DNA of 64,000 nt, taken from Notospermus geniculatus (Eukaryota; Nemertea; Pilidiophora; Heteronemertea; Lineidae). Below the pieces are notes generated by a model. The model made no database searches, was not told the DNA's origin, and saw only the letters and a program-made list of their open reading frames with translations. The stretch is taken from assembly GCA_002633025.1 (NCBI GenBank), contig NMRB01001275.1:42021-106020 (forward strand), given 5' to 3'. Each line of letters starts with the position of its first letter. Positions within the stretch are counted from its first letter, which is position 1. Made by a program: the position numbers and the translations under genes. Shown in pieces: positions 1-11,399 of the stretch.

Positions 1-679
1 AAAAAAACTTTTTTGTTTCTGGATTTTTCACCAAAATTCCTTTGCTAGAATGAAGTAATGCCAAAATAAAGGTGATTTAGCAAGTTACTGTCAAAATCGG
101 CCATTTAGTTTTTGAAAAATTGACGTTTTTGTAAAGCTATATCAACACCACTTGTCTTCCACTGCCAACAACTTATGAGACGGTCCCTACAAAATAATGC
201 AAACCATACTTCATGTGCCTTGTGTAGGCCGTCAGGGCATACAAAATCCATAGATCTATAGAACAGCACTGAGTCCTATGTGGCAAAAGTGTTACATAAT
301 ATTTTTTCAAGTGTGTGGAGGCTTTAGTGACCAATTCATGCACTGGTTAACTTCAAACAAAGATGACAAAGGCTACTAAGTTCTTTCTCAATGCCTTTTA
401 CCTTTTGCAATACAATGTCATGAATAACCAGTACAGGTCACAACATTTATCTCTGCCTATACAGTGACCCATGCATGGTGTATGGTTTGCATTATTATGT
501 AGGAGCCGTCTCATAAGTTGTTGGTAGTGGAACACAAGTGGTGTTGATATAGCTTTACAAAAACGTCAATTTCTAAACGACGTACTTTGACAGTAACTTG
601 CTAAATCACCTTTATTTTGGCATAACTTCATTCTGGCCGAGGAATTTTGGTGAAAAATCCAGAAACAAAAGTTTTTTTT
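1..679. repeat. Long inverted-repeat element (foldback/MITE-like)
   Basis: Bases 1-210 and 480-679 are near-perfect reverse complements of each other, separated by about 270 bases of unrelated loop. The arms contain the same landmarks in mirror order: a poly-A/T end, the ACCTTTATTTTGGCA block and the TATCAACACCACTTGT block. The left arm starts at the window edge, so the true left end may lie outside. No reading frame of note is present. It is probably a non-autonomous DNA transposon with long terminal inverted repeats. Confidence 0.85.
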
Positions 680-1690
680 GGACCTTTTTTCAATGACAGA
701 TTACGCAATGAAGAAGTGAATCTTGTGCAAAAACATTGATGCCCAGTTGTAGTCAACAAGATTTCTGACCTTACGCAGGAAACCGCATTTAAATTGGTTT
801 GGTGGTTTATGAGATATTTGAGATAATAGGTGTTGATATTAATACGAACAAGACTGAACATACAGAAAGGTATTGTGGAGGTATCGAATATCATTTTAAT
901 GTCTAAAGCTAATCCGTTCTGATGATATTTACCGTGATTACTGCCAAGTCAAGCGCGCTGTAGGCACCCTGGCGCTCAATGGCCTGTACTCAAGCATTAC
1001 GCTCAGCACTGCGCCCATGTCGAATTAGGCACATGTGGACGAGGGCGTCTTACGAGCTGAGACTAGCTGAGAGTGTGACGGAATTGGCAAAACATAATAG
1101 GAGTCAGGGACATAAAAAAGGAATGAAGTCGATGCTGTGCCTCTGAAAAAAGTAAAAAAATCCAAATCTGTCAGCTGTAGCACGCCAAACTCATGTAGAT
1201 AAGCCAACATTCTCAAGTGAAGGAAGGACAAGTAGTTTTTGTAGCCAAATAGCCGGGAGGGGCGGAGATGATGGTCACGATGTTTCCGTGTGCCGTACTT
1301 CTCTCTCCTCTAAGCCGTCATGCATCCAACATTCTGGCTTTGCCAGGTTTATTTTCCTCATTTTTGTACGCAGCTAGATGGCAACGATTTCCTCTGTCGA
1401 TATCTCTGCGCCATACATCGAGGTCGAAGTTTGCAATCATGAAATACTGCTCATCCACGATTCAACGCCCCAGAGGGAACTGCCGACGAAATCCTGGCCG
1501 CGGCGTTTTCCCGTCGCTGGAAATCGCGGCGTCCTTTCTAGGGCGTGACAGCGTGTTGGGTTCGAATCGATACAGCCTGTGTCAAATGAGATTATCCCTA
1601 GCTCCTAGAGTTAAAAGTTAACATTTGGGTTTATAGTCTGATATCAACAAGGGGAGAGGTTCTTTATCCGACTTGTTTACACTTTAACCC
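680..1690. other. Gene-free stretch, nothing recognised
   Basis: The plus strand is open from 1268 to 1621, but the product has no recognisable domain and poor composition. A GGTTCGAATC string at about 1559 resembles an RNA polymerase III B box, without a convincing A box upstream. Confidence 0.4.
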
Positions 1691-1699
1691 CGGTCTATC

Positions 1700-1856
1700 C
1701 CGATACCTTTTCGAACTTAGATACGCTGCTCATTCAGCGCTACAGTCTGAGTATTTCCGACCGGAACCCATTGATAAACCTGGGTGGCGAGAGGCCAGTA
1801 ACGCAGAGAGACTTGCCCAAAGTGTCACGTCACAGTGGGATTCGAATCCGGGACAA
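1700..1856 (-). repeat. tRNA-derived SINE fragment, MIR-like layout
   Basis: Read on the minus strand, a B box (GGATTCGAATCC, 1838-1849) is followed by GGGCAAGTCTCT and then a CACCCAGGTTTATCAATGGG block. This order of B box, GGGCAAGT core and a wording like 'cacccaggt..aatgggt' is typical of tRNA-derived SINEs with MIR-like cores in animals. The A-box side is cut off by the hairpin element that starts at 1858. Family assignment is an inference. Confidence 0.5.
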
Positions 1857-1857
1857 T

Positions 1858-1977
1858 GGGTCATATGAATAAAGACTAGTAAATGCTTTTACTTGGATTT
1901 TGCAGTACAAATGCACTGCGCTATGCTGTACAAATCTGAAGCAAAAGCATTTGCTAGCTTTTATTCATATCACCCCA
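1858..1977. repeat. Palindromic MITE (copy 1; copy 2 at 63319)
   Basis: A 120-bp hairpin whose arms read roughly GATATTCATAAAAGCTAG then CAAATGCTTTT inward from both ends. The copy at 63319-63441 has the same arms, so the two copies sit at opposite ends of the window. No coding capacity. Confidence 0.8.
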
Positions 1978-2104
1978 TGTGTCACTGCTAGTCAGAGACA
2001 AAAACCACCACACCACCCTCGCTCTTCACATCCGTCGCAGGCCGGTTTGCCTTGGATTGTGCCTTTTCAATGGTCAAAGTCTCCCTCCGAGTAAAAAACA
2101 TTCG

Positions 2105-2219
2105 CCCGTATTTTAGAATGCTCCTCAAAGTAAAGGAGTTCCTCAAGGTTCTTGTTCTCAACAGGAGAACAATAGCCTTGAGGAACTCCTTTACGTTGAG
2201 GAGCATCCTAAAATACGGG
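2105..2219. repeat. Palindromic MITE (copy at 50012)
   Basis: A 115-bp near-perfect hairpin with ends CCCGTATTTTAGAATG and arm block AAAGGAGTTCCTCAAG. Apparent reading frames on both strands across it are artefacts of the palindrome. A second copy lies at 50012-50119. Confidence 0.9.
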
Positions 2220-2229
2220 CCTACGACTA

Positions 2230-2300
2230 GCTTGAGATTTACCAGGGCTAATAATGTTTTGGCTTCCCACCTGACCGACAAAAAAACAAATTCAAAATTA
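2230..2300 (+). repeat. SINE 3' tail fragment
   Basis: The string ACCAGGGCTAATAATG followed by a CCC-rich half stem matches the 3' tail of the SINE at 30436-30700 and the piece at 51185-51260. Only the tail is present here. Confidence 0.5.
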
Positions 2301-2470
2301 AATACAAATACTGACCACTGATGGTGCATCACTTATGGCTTTTAATTTCTTTTGCATCGAAATCCTACGTTAAAAATGCTTCATTTACGTTAGTCATCCA
2401 GAAAATGTCTGTTTCGGCCTGGAGGAATTAAACTGACAGTATAATTCCTGCAAGGTTTCGGATTGTAAAC

Positions 2471-3574
2471 TTAACTGAGGCTTCCAGTCTTGCGGCTTAA
2501 ACCTCGGAACATCCGGAATACCTCGTGCCGAAATTGAGTCCCACTTACACAGTAGAGGAGGAAGTTTACGGTGTTGTTCAGGTAAGCAATAATATTTGTC
2601 ACTGCAAAGATTAAGTGCCTTTGTGTTACTGTTTTCCAAGTAGTCAATGCCGCTTGAGAAAAATATATGAATTGGGCAGAGCTGGGTAACGTAAATAAGA
2701 TGAACACGATACTGACTGTGGTTAGCATGTAGGTTATACTGGTCATCTGAGGTGACCGACTGTCTGCTCGCCCTCCAGGATTCTGGAGTTTCTTACGTTT
2801 TACCTGTCCAGTCAAAACCTTGTAAAGTATGGAGCAATTACAGAACGCAATGACAAGGAACGGCAAAAACGAATAGATGATCAGGTCAATCCAAAACCAC
2901 ACCTTTCTCATGAAGTACTGGTATTCCGTCTTATTTATACAGTCAAATTCGTAATTTCCTATGAGATATACATGTAGCTGTTGCATATAAATCAGTGGCG
3001 AATTTAATACAACCAGAAACATAAAAAGTATCGCCAGACCAATAAAGGTCCATCTCTTTGTACATATGACCTTGGCCTTAAGAGGAAACGATACAGAAAT
3101 CCATCTTTCCACAGTCAAACACGCGATATTCCAACTGGCGAAATGCAGAAAGAAATATGTCAAAAAGACATGAACTGGGCAGGAAATGTACGACAGAAGT
3201 CGAAGGTCGATGTGGAACAAATTATAGACCCATAGACGAAGGAGTCCTGTCCATAGCACGGCGGTGTCAACTGAAGCAAGTGTAATCAGCAAAATCCTCG
3301 TGGACGCTTTCCCAAACGTTCGTCTCAGCAACACGAGTACTGTCAAAACATTAAACAATGTCCCAAATATTAATAGAAACGGAGGTACCCATTTCCAAAG
3401 GAGTAACTTAAGTCGCCATTCCCAGAATACTTTGAGATATTCGTCCAAATTCATGTAAGCAGCGTCAGTCACCCGTGGGGAGACTCCTGCCTCCTGCGGC
3501 TGCACAGTCCCATTGGTATTGCTTGTCGTCAATGCGAAGATACTCATTTTCATCCCTACTGAATGAAACAACAT
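2471..3574 (-). CDS. Rhodopsin-class neuropeptide-type GPCR, intronless
   Basis: A 367-residue seven-helix receptor, probably for a peptide, acting at the plasma membrane through G proteins. The start is the first in-frame ATG, at 3574. Helices run at about 63-83, 94-117, 129-154, 174-196, 225-252, 279-304 and 321-344. Seen motifs: GKASTR after helix 1, a Cys near 132 pairing by family rule with Cys 212, ERW in place of DRY at the end of helix 3, FTLP in helix 6, and NNTVNFLLY in place of NPxxY, followed by C..GTQFR. N-glycosylation sequons NGT (about 21) and NKT (about 214) fit an outside N-terminus and second loop. A basic RKK block lies in loop 3. It is a clear paralogue of the receptor at 29246-30313, sharing GKASTR, WTGLLR, CTKR, SFLPFLVI and CNC. 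The ligand cannot be read from the sequence. The 3' side abuts repeats. Confidence 0.9.
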   Translation of the reverse strand: MLFHSVGMKMSIFALTTSNTNGTVQPQEAGVSPRVTDAAYMNLDEYLKVFWEWRLKLLLWKWVPPFLLIFGTLFNVLTVLVLLRRTFGKASTRILLITLASVDTAVLWTGLLRLWVYNLFHIDLRLLSYISCPVHVFLTYFFLHFASWNIACLTVERWISVSFPLKAKVICTKRWTFIGLAILFMFLVVLNSPLIYMQQLHVYLIGNYEFDCINKTEYQYFMRKVWFWIDLIIYSFLPFLVIAFCNCSILYKVLTGQVKRKKLQNPGGRADSRSPQMTSITYMLTTVSIVFILFTLPSSAQFIYFSQAALTTWKTVTQRHLIFAVTNIIAYLNNTVNFLLYCVSGTQFRHEVFRMFRGLSRKTGSLS

Positions 3575-3680
3575 CAAGAAAATTCCCAGAGACTCTCGTC
3601 TTTCTGTTCAACCTCATTCTGAAATCGAATCGATCCTCTAACGAACGGTTTATGAGCTAAACGGACAGCACACCAGGCAT

Positions 3681-3981
3681 TAGAGTATTTTCGCCAAAAC
3701 CTCGAAACGCCGACGCGAATGTCTATCCAATAGGAGCTGTCAGTGAATTCACAAATAGGTGTCACTACGGCCCAGTTCAAGGCGCATATCGGACCCATTC
3801 ATTCTTGATCGATCACCAGTCTCCTAGATTTCCCTGTGTATTGGTCCGCTAGAATTTTGCTGTCATCTTTTGGCAATACGCGCGGCTGACAGCTCCTATT
3901 GTTCGCTGCTGTCTTCATGGGATGGAACCATGGGATTGGCGTTCGCTTTGGCGTTTCGGGGGCTTTTGCGAGAACTCTATA
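3681..3981. repeat. MITE with GCGTTTCGGGGGCTTTTGCG ends (copy 1 of 3)
   Basis: Left arm 3681-3743 and right arm 3886-3981 are inverted; the shared core is AATAGGAGCTGTCA against TGACAGCTCCTATT. Outer ends match the elements at 7300-7428 and 59624-59754, which share a TTTTCGCAAAGCCCCC terminus. This copy is more diverged and has a longer centre. It lies about 100 bases upstream of the first receptor's ATG. Confidence 0.75.
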
Positions 3982-4660
3982 ATGGCAGGCGAGGTAGGGT
4001 GATACCGCAAGAGTTCCCGGCCGACCGCACGCAGAAAGTCTGGGAGTGCTTTCGGTGCCCCGTAGACCATCGGTGACCGGCCACACTTCACCAGGAGGAA
4101 CGACGAAAGCAAACGTGGTGCAATCGAGGAAGCCATCATCAATTTAGTGGTAAACAACGTTGAAATTGGCTCAAAAATGACAAATGATTACTCGCAAATA
4201 CACCGCAAATCAAATTCTTGGCCTATAATATGCCGTCTGGCAGGACGCGAACGTGTACGAAAGAACGAAATCAGTGAAAATGTAGTCTGTTTCCTGATAT
4301 TTCTATTTGCTTCCGTCTTTCCTATGATCATGAATTTCAAATGTCATTGAAGCCACGGAAAACGAGTACTGTGCATGTAATTGAAATTCACTTTTATGAT
4401 AATTTCTGGAGTAATTGCAATACACTGTAGTTGTGTAGTCGGCCCATAAAATGGCATAGGCCTACAATGCAATATTCGCGGTCGTTTATTGTGGAAACAG
4501 CTTTGATATGATGGTACATGTATTTACAAGCACAAAAAATAAATACAGAGCGCAGGTAACAGAAGTTGCTGCTCACTTTGGCTGTGACACAGAGAAGCCG
4601 ACACGACTCTTGACAGAGCATGCCAAATCGTCTTTCTGGACATACAGGATTGTACCCCCT

Positions 4661-4802
4661 ACACTCTAAAAACTAAAGAGTTAAAGGAACTCCTAAAGAG
4701 CTTGTACAGTGAGTGCTCTTAAAAGAGCACTCACTGTACAGGCTCCTTAGGAGTTCCTTTGTCTCTTTTGGAGTTACGTTAACTCTTTAGTTTTTAGAGT
4801 GT
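4661..4802. mobile_element. Palindromic MITE with TA target duplication
   Basis: A 140-bp hairpin with terminal inverted repeat CACTCTAAAAACTAAAGAG, flanked on each side by TA. A TA duplication and a short terminal repeat are features of Tc1/mariner-type elements. The inner arms (AAAGGAACTCCTAA, GAGTGCTCTT) are also self-complementary. Confidence 0.85.
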
Positions 4803-5084
4803 ATACCGCTCAGAGTGTATGAAATCGCCATGAATGGGGCGGATACCAGGCAAAGGTGACTATTGTTAATAATTGGTGGATTCATGTCACGAGGGGTCTG
4901 CGGTAAACTTGCAGTATTGATGAGGGGTTGGACTAGTGACCTCATTGGAAGGAAGTTTGCTGAGTGTCCTGTCCACAATCGATAATCAGTCGATAGTGTC
5001 AATCACATTTGCCAAACTGACCGCATTCGTTTTGTGGTGATGATGTTCGTTTCAATCCGGGTTTACCGCATCCGAACCGGGCAT

Positions 5085-7298
5085 CAATAAACAGCGAACT
5101 CGGTGAACTGAGCGACCTCGGCGAACTCTGATCGAGTAGCTGGTTTTGTAAACTTCCACCACAATCGTTCGATCGTTCGCTCTTTTGTGGTCAATCGTGG
5201 TAGCAATCTCGTTCCAATCGCCGTTAGTTCCGTTCCGCATTTTATGATGGCTCCACTAACGACTCTGGAACCAATACTTTGCCGGTTTCACAAGAATCTT
5301 GTGAAGCCATTTATTCGCCCATTTTAGACCAAAATATTGAGAACGGTATTTCGCTAGACGTAAAACAAAGTCACAAAGCCAAAAAATTGTGGAAAAGAGC
5401 AAAACACCTCGCTAGAATGAAATATTATTCTTGGAACTATTTTACGAGAAAGGCGGTGATTCGGCTCGGTGTTCCGTCTGAATCCTGCCACGTTTTAGAT
5501 GCCACTGAATCTGTGAACCAATGGGAAGGCGTATATCGCAGAGCACGTGTATTTGCGGTTTATTGTAAACATCATGTGTGCCCTCGCTTCAACCATCATT
5601 TCGTGCGATTTTCATTAATCAGGAGGTTTTGTCTTGTACAATCTAAATGGATATTATATTCGAAACACACGTGGATGAATGGATGACGCAGGTAAGTTTA
5701 TTAGGCCCGAATATTAGGTCCGAATAAGCGCGAATTCAAACATTTAATCGAGCTGTACGCGTCTGTACATTTTTGTACACAGCGATGCACGGGGTAAAAG
5801 TGACTCGATAAAACATTCGTTTTCAACCCCTAAATCACATTTTTATCTGCTGTTATAGAAGTTACTAAGAGGGCTAACACATGTTAACACATAATCTAAG
5901 ACGGCTAACACATGTCGATTCAGTTGCTGACATGTACAGAAAACCCTTATTTCAGCGTGTTTTGTTGACGTTGTCTGCTCAATCCTCCGCGCAAATAGTA
6001 CCGGTTTGGGTGCAGTATCACTATATCGGAAGAATGGAGATAGGTGGCGCTGTGAGGAGTTTGTCGTGGTAGTCAAGTAGTGAGAATCATAAGCATAATT
6101 TACACAGTCACACAACCATTCGCACCAAAGATGTTCAGAATTGAACCCATAACCCACGCACTGCACCATAATGACAATAATAAGAATGTAGGAATCGAAG
6201 TATGACACTACTAACTCGACTAACAAGAGGTGTAGTGAGGTTGACATTCAGCCTAATTCATGAAATGAAGGATAGCCTCTAGGCCTACAGCTACTAAGTG
6301 CTTGAAAATTTACTATGGGTCCCTTTTGAAAAGTTGTAGGGATTGGTTTTATCTCCGTATTCCCAAAGGAGGTATAGCATTAATTTTCCGCCCTTTCGAG
6401 CAATGATCCTACTGCATGGCTGTTTACCAGAAGTATCCCAAGGCGTCAAAGTTGCCATGCAAAAAGAAAATTCATGAAAATGACGAAATGCACTCGGGTT
6501 ATTCAAGTACTTCATGACGTCATCAGTTGTGTGGTCACGTGACAATCTTGGACAAAAATTTTCAGATCTTGGGCGATATTGTCTTTATCTTGCACTGTAA
6601 TTTTAATTCTTGCAGCATGATTTTTAGGTCTTGACATATATTTTATAAATCTTGCGAAAGTGCTGGCGATTGATGCCTTATGCGAGGGTCCGTGGGTTCG
6701 ATTCTGGTGTCTTTCACCTTAGAAACCCGATTTCTATTTCATATTATACATCTTGCAATGTATTTTTCTCCAGTTTGGTAATTTTTCTTTAAATTTAAAT
6801 TCTTAAAGTGATTTTTACATTCTTGAACGATATTTTTCAAATCTTGGAGGAAATTTTACAACTCTTGGAGTATGCTTTTTTATTATATACTGAAAGTTGT
6901 ACTTTTTTCAAATCTTGAACGAAAAATCATTCTTGAATACATTCCGCTTTGGCATTCCATAGGTCTGCGCGTGCTGGCAGGTAAGTTAGCCAGGTGTAAC
7001 GTTTTTCAGTGTGATTCCCATTTTTCGGAACACACTGAGAAACGGACTCGCTGTTTCGTTGTATGTCACCCATTGCCAAGTCGCCGCTTATTCCGTCAAT
7101 CTATTGTAATGTCACACTGACAGACGGTCCTCACTGAAAAATGTTACACACCGGCAATGACGTCGCAATAGAACCGCTTGATCTCTCGATCTCTACATAA
7201 AGCGGGACCAATGATGTCATCAACGGGAAAATCCATCGGCATAACTACTCGATCATAGTTCGCCGAGTTCGCTCAGTTCGCCGAGTTCTCTGTTTATT
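5085..7298. mobile_element. Possible 2.2-kb element bounded by 55-bp inverted repeats
   Basis: Bases 5085-5139 and 7244-7298 are inverted copies: AATAAACAG.GAACTCGG, then GAACTGAGCGA, then ATCGAGTAG. The interior holds an open plus-strand stretch (5279-5686, no ATG at its 5' end, no recognised domain), a degenerate 21-bp periodic tract and a small inverted repeat (6993-7150). It may be one element or two oppositely oriented copies of a short repeat. The right end touches the MITE at 7300. Confidence 0.45.
6541..6940 (+). repeat. Degenerate 20-21 bp tandem repeat (TCTTG..GATATTTTT)
   Basis: The pattern TCTTGnnnGATnTTTTnnn recurs at 20-21 base steps over 6541-6660 and again over 6745-6940. It is interrupted by about 80 unrelated bases that contain GGGTTCGATTCTGG, a B-box-like string. 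Units are diverged, so the array is old. Confidence 0.6.
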
Positions 7299-7299
7299 A

Positions 7300-7428
7300 G
7301 GGAGTTTTCGCAAAGCCCCCGAAACGCCAACGCGAACGCCAAACCCATTGTTCGATGCCAAAAAGAGAGCACCAAACAAACGGATAGACATTCGCGTTGG
7401 CGTTTCGGGGGCTTTGCGAAAACTCTAT
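7300..7428. repeat. Palindromic MITE (GCGTTTCGGGGGCTTTGCG family, copy 2)
   Basis: A 129-bp hairpin with arm ends GGAGTTTTCGCAAAGCC and inner arm CGAAACGCCAACGCGAA. It matches 59624-59754 closely and 3681-3981 more loosely. It starts exactly where the 55-bp inverted repeat of the neighbouring element stops. Confidence 0.85.
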
Positions 7429-8230
7429 ATTGATGTCCATGCGAACCGAGCGTGTAATTGTGTGGCAGTCTTGGGAAACACGTCGGAAGTCGCTGAGTGA
7501 TCAACAAGGGTTGTTCAATTGCCTGTGCATTGATCGACTACTGTTTACCTGTTACCCCATTCCCAGCGCCGCATTCCTGGCCAAGTTCTAACCTAGTTCC
7601 CTGTATTACCTGTCAGAAATGACTTCTCTGCTGCACGTTGTCAACAATGTCTGTAGAAAATGTACTCACAATCGATAACTCAAATGTATCGTCGATATAC
7701 TTGTAGTTTTCCATGATTTTAATGTCTGAACTGGCCCAAAGCGAAGACGCCATCTTTAAATTTGAAATTTGACTCTGTATGCGATTCATTCCGGCACTCG
7801 ATTCACTCCAAAATTAGTCAGAGCTTAACCGTTAATTATAAATTTCAATTTCCACTTTATTAGAAATGTTACAACTATTCTTAAACGTGCTAATGATAAC
7901 AAAATTTTTATATCCCAATCAACCTGATTTACACGACGTTTAATCGACGCTGAGAATCAACGGCTTCCCACCTGCCGGAATTCCGGCAGGCAGTCTGAGT
8001 TGCGGATACCTGGGTTCCGACACGAATCGTCAGCCAGCGCCACCGTCGGACGCCCAGGGAACCAGGTTAGCCAAGTTCACGCGGGTACAACACTGATCAA
8101 ATCAATATTCATGAATGAAGAGCATGGACATGGTAGGCGTGGAAAATAGGCCCTTGGCGCTACCTCAGTATGATAATTTATAGGTTTGAATAATGGACGG
8201 TATAGGGAGAACAATCCAGTAGGTATCTTC

Positions 8231-8361
8231 GGCCGAGTTTACATCGAGGCACACGCGACACGAACACGCAGGCGAACAATGGCTTCACAATGGATTCATC
8301 CCCATGAAACCTTTGTTCGCCTGCGTGTTCGTGTCGCGTGTGCATTGATGTAAACTCAGCC
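8231..8361. repeat. Palindromic MITE, GAGTTTACATC ends
   Basis: Arms 8235-8279 and 8314-8358 are almost perfectly complementary, with GCACACGCGACACG and AACACGCAGGCGAACAA blocks. The loop is about 34 bases. There is no coding potential. Confidence 0.9.
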
Positions 8362-8847
8362 TTGTGTTAACGCTTGAACATTGCAACACCACTTGCCTCA
8401 TATTGGTGGGCACAACTGGGAAACTTTGTATGTAAACGTCCTGCCACCATATGTCTCCATCCGGTACCTTGGGGGTGATGCATAGGAAAGTCTCAATCTC
8501 TCCTCACAGACTACGGCAGGGGACATATGTTGGCATGTGTTCCTGAAGATACCGTACTCTGGTGCACTGACATTTCTTGATCTTAAGATCTACCGATACA
8601 AGCTTTCGCACCCTAATGCAAGCGACCCGGCTACTTTGTGGTTAGTACGGTTCAATGAATGTAACTACCCGCATGTCGTCAAATCTACGGTTTTCCCGGA
8701 TTATAGGTTTTCCTAAATTCAATAAATGACATTTCCTACCTGACCGCATACGGAAAGCCGACATGGATTGAAATAGGCTTTTGGAGGAGCAGATTCCCGA
8801 ACTGGAGTACATATGAATACTCCTCATAGGTGTTTTCACTAAAACTG

Positions 8848-9574
8848 CTTATGGGCGGTTATTCCCGCAGATTTAGAGGTAGCTTGATTTATACGTTTAC
8901 AGTAGGTGACAAGGACGTTATGTAGACTTTATTTTCTTTGAAGAACGTTTTTATTTCATTGTGAGAGGATTTTTCTTTGTAAGTTACGCGACAAATACCA
9001 TTTATTCGTTAGGATTCAGACGTCCAAGATGTTTTCTTTAAATGTCCCTAAATTAGTTGTACACGCGATTCAGACGTCTGCCCTATTCAGTGGTATACGC
9101 GATTTAGACGTATACCACTGGCACTCATCCCTCTTCGAGACATGAAAAATTGATCGTAAGTTATCCTGACAAAATGCCTGCAAAATCATGAAAATGTCCC
9201 AGAAAATGTGCCCACGAACATAAGCCTATGGCGAGTGGTGCAAAATGGAGTATGGCCGAAGTACCACTGCCGCCTGCATCAATGACAACAATTCTGGTCT
9301 ACAGCGCCATCTAACGTATAAATCGCGTATACCACTGAATTGCGTGAACGTCTGAATCGTGTGTACAACGAATCGGGGACATTTAAAGAAAACAACTTGA
9401 ACGTCTGAATCCTAACGAATAAATGGTATTTGTCGCGTAACTTACAAAGAAAAATCCTCACATAATGAAATGAAAACGTGCTTCAAAGAAAATAAAGTCT
9501 ACTTAACGTCCTTGTCACCTACTTCAAACGTATAAATCAAGCTACCTCTAAATCTGCGGGAATAACCGCCCATA
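8848..9574. repeat. Long inverted-repeat element with about 270-bp arms
   Basis: 8848-9115 and 9308-9574 are near-perfect inverted copies. Landmarks in mirror order are GGGCGGTTATTCCCGC, GTTACGCGACAAATACC, and CGATTCAGACGT. Within each arm the phrase TTCAGACGT recurs several times. The 190-base centre is unique. The GCGGTTAT-type end recurs as a single end near 31277. Confidence 0.88.
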
Positions 9575-9799
9575 ACTGCCCTCATTTCCACTCCTTTCAA
9601 TTCTTTATACATCGGGTACCTTTCATCAGCACAGAAAGCTGTACAGAGGATTTTCAATTAAATAATTTTCTGCGAAGATATCGCAAAAAATCATGATGTG
9701 ATGTTTTTGTTCATGCAATTCAGTTTCAAGGAAATTTCAATGTAATACGAAACTTCACCGGTAGCAGGTTCAATCCTGGCAGCACGGTTCTGCATGCAT

Positions 9800-9965
9800 T
9801 GCAGTTTACATCCAATATGGTGGCCAGGTGGCATAACCCAAAAATCATCAAAGTCCTACTTGGGAATGACTTGACTCAGATTGCTCATAACTGATATGTA
9901 CCTCCATCTGTCATGAGACTATTATGTCCAACCCAGTGAGCACATGGTCCATGGACCATTTCATT
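9800..9965 (-). repeat. Fragment of dispersed 'CCATGGACCAT...CTCACC' repeat family
   Basis: It contains CCACCTGG..GCATAA, GGGAATGACTTGACTCAG and the terminal GTGAGCACATGGTCCAT then GGACCATTTCATT. The same terminus in the other orientation starts the fuller copy at 38652-39570. Further copies are at 47989-49362 and 61965-62096. Confidence 0.8.
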
Positions 9966-9967
9966 TT

Positions 9968-10588
9968 GGGAAAGACTCTGTCATTATTTTCGTTCCAACA
10001 TGCGAAGGCCCAGTGGGAAATATGCGTAAGGTGAGTCATGATGAGGTTTGCCCAGCTGTGTCCGCTACGCACTTTCACTTACCATCTGCCATCATTTTTC
10101 CCACCCGCTTGAACGCAGGGCCAAAATATTCCGATAATTTTCACCCATTCGAGGGAAGTGGGCCTTTCCTTGCAGTCTGTTCAGCGGTGAACGTTAATAC
10201 GGTGGTGGGTTTGAATAAATGTGCTGAAAGGCTGTACACGGTGGAGAATTTTTCGATAATCATGTATAATGAGAATGATGACAAGAACACAAGAGCAAAT
10301 GAAAAAATATAGCAAATGAAAAAAAAGGTTTGACATCAATAAAATGCCTCTGAGCAACAAGTCGCGAGAACGGCCCGAAGGCACCGAAATGCAACAAATC
10401 TTCTTGTAGATCAGCATTGCCTGTCCGCGACACTGTATGGATTCATTTGTTGGGACGCTGTTTCATGATCAATAACCATGATGTTTATTTCCGAAATCAT
10501 ATTTAGTTTGTTTCGGTTTCCGATATTCTTTTTGGTCACGGTGTCTGTGTGTCTGTTTGAATGTCTTTCAGTTTGTGTGTTGCACACT
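9968..10588. other. Gene-free stretch, nothing recognised
   Basis: An open plus-strand stretch at 9944-10312 begins inside the dispersed repeat and shows no domain. No RNA gene or clear repeat is visible. Confidence 0.3.
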
Positions 10589-10589
10589 C

Positions 10590-11394
10590 ATTTATTTATT
10601 TATTTATTACTATTAACATAATTGGGTGCTGTCACGTCATTAGACGCACTATAGCTACCCTACATAGAGATTATACAATGTGCGGAACGAGGAGGTGAAA
10701 CTAGTGGTAAAGGGCACATCCCACGCAACAAGGACAGTCCAAAAAAAGAGCAAGACTCAACCCGGAAACCTAACTTCACAAAGCCATCCCAATTGCGCGG
10801 GATAGATCTATGCCCCTTTTGAGTACCAGCGGCCGATCAGAAACGATCTTAAATCTGAAGAGTGCCCGGCCTGAAGTGATGCACCATGGCATTTTAATGA
10901 GTGCAGATAATGGATTGCTAAGACTGGAAAACATGACTGACAAGAACAATATTTATGGAAAAAAATCATGATTACGAAAAATGAGCAGGTAAAGAGGAGA
11001 GAGTTTCCTATCTGGTAACAAATCGTTTAGTTTCACTAATGTACAATTGAACAGCTTCAAATAGGACTGTGTTATATTTTTGGAATTCGTTTCCAAAACC
11101 TTCGATTAGATGTTGCAAAATAATGTCGCATGGGAAGAGAAAAAAGTCTAGCCCACACTCTTCAAAGATCTGTATCACACTTTGGAAGAGTCTATTACGA
11201 GGATCATTATATCGTCGACAAAGAAGAAAATAGTGAGTGTACGTTTCATCCCCCAGCATGCAGGCGCACATTGCAGATGGTACTAGCGATCTAACGAAGA
11301 GGTCATGGTTTAGTGTAGTAAAACCAATTCTAAATCTGGTAAGCTTATCTTCTATGTAATATAAGGGAAAGTGCGATCTTTGTCTACTATGCAC
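10590..11394 (-). pseudogene. LINE retrotransposon 3' end (C-terminal coding remnant)
   Basis: The minus strand from 11394 to 11008 encodes 128 residues typical of the region after the reverse transcriptase in non-LTR retrotransposons: a hydrophobic RFRIGFTTLNHDLF stretch, then CAC..GDET..HYFLLCRRY, the usual C-x-C...H...C zinc-like pattern. After the stop at 11008 comes about 400 bases of 3' sequence ending in a (TAAA)n tract (10591-10609), the common LINE tail. The reverse transcriptase itself is absent, so this is a 5'-truncated insertion. Family (CR1, Jockey or related) is not certain. Confidence 0.72.
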
Positions 11395-11399
11395 GAAAA

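Noticed and set aside
1988-2332. Overlapping open frames on both strands across 1988-2332
   Set aside because: They read through a perfect hairpin (2105-2219) and a SINE tail; the proteins mirror each other because of the palindrome.
5279-5686. 135-codon open plus-strand frame with basic, Lys-rich start
   Set aside because: No ATG at its 5' end, no known domain and no splice support; it lies inside a possible transposon. Mentioned only as content of that element.
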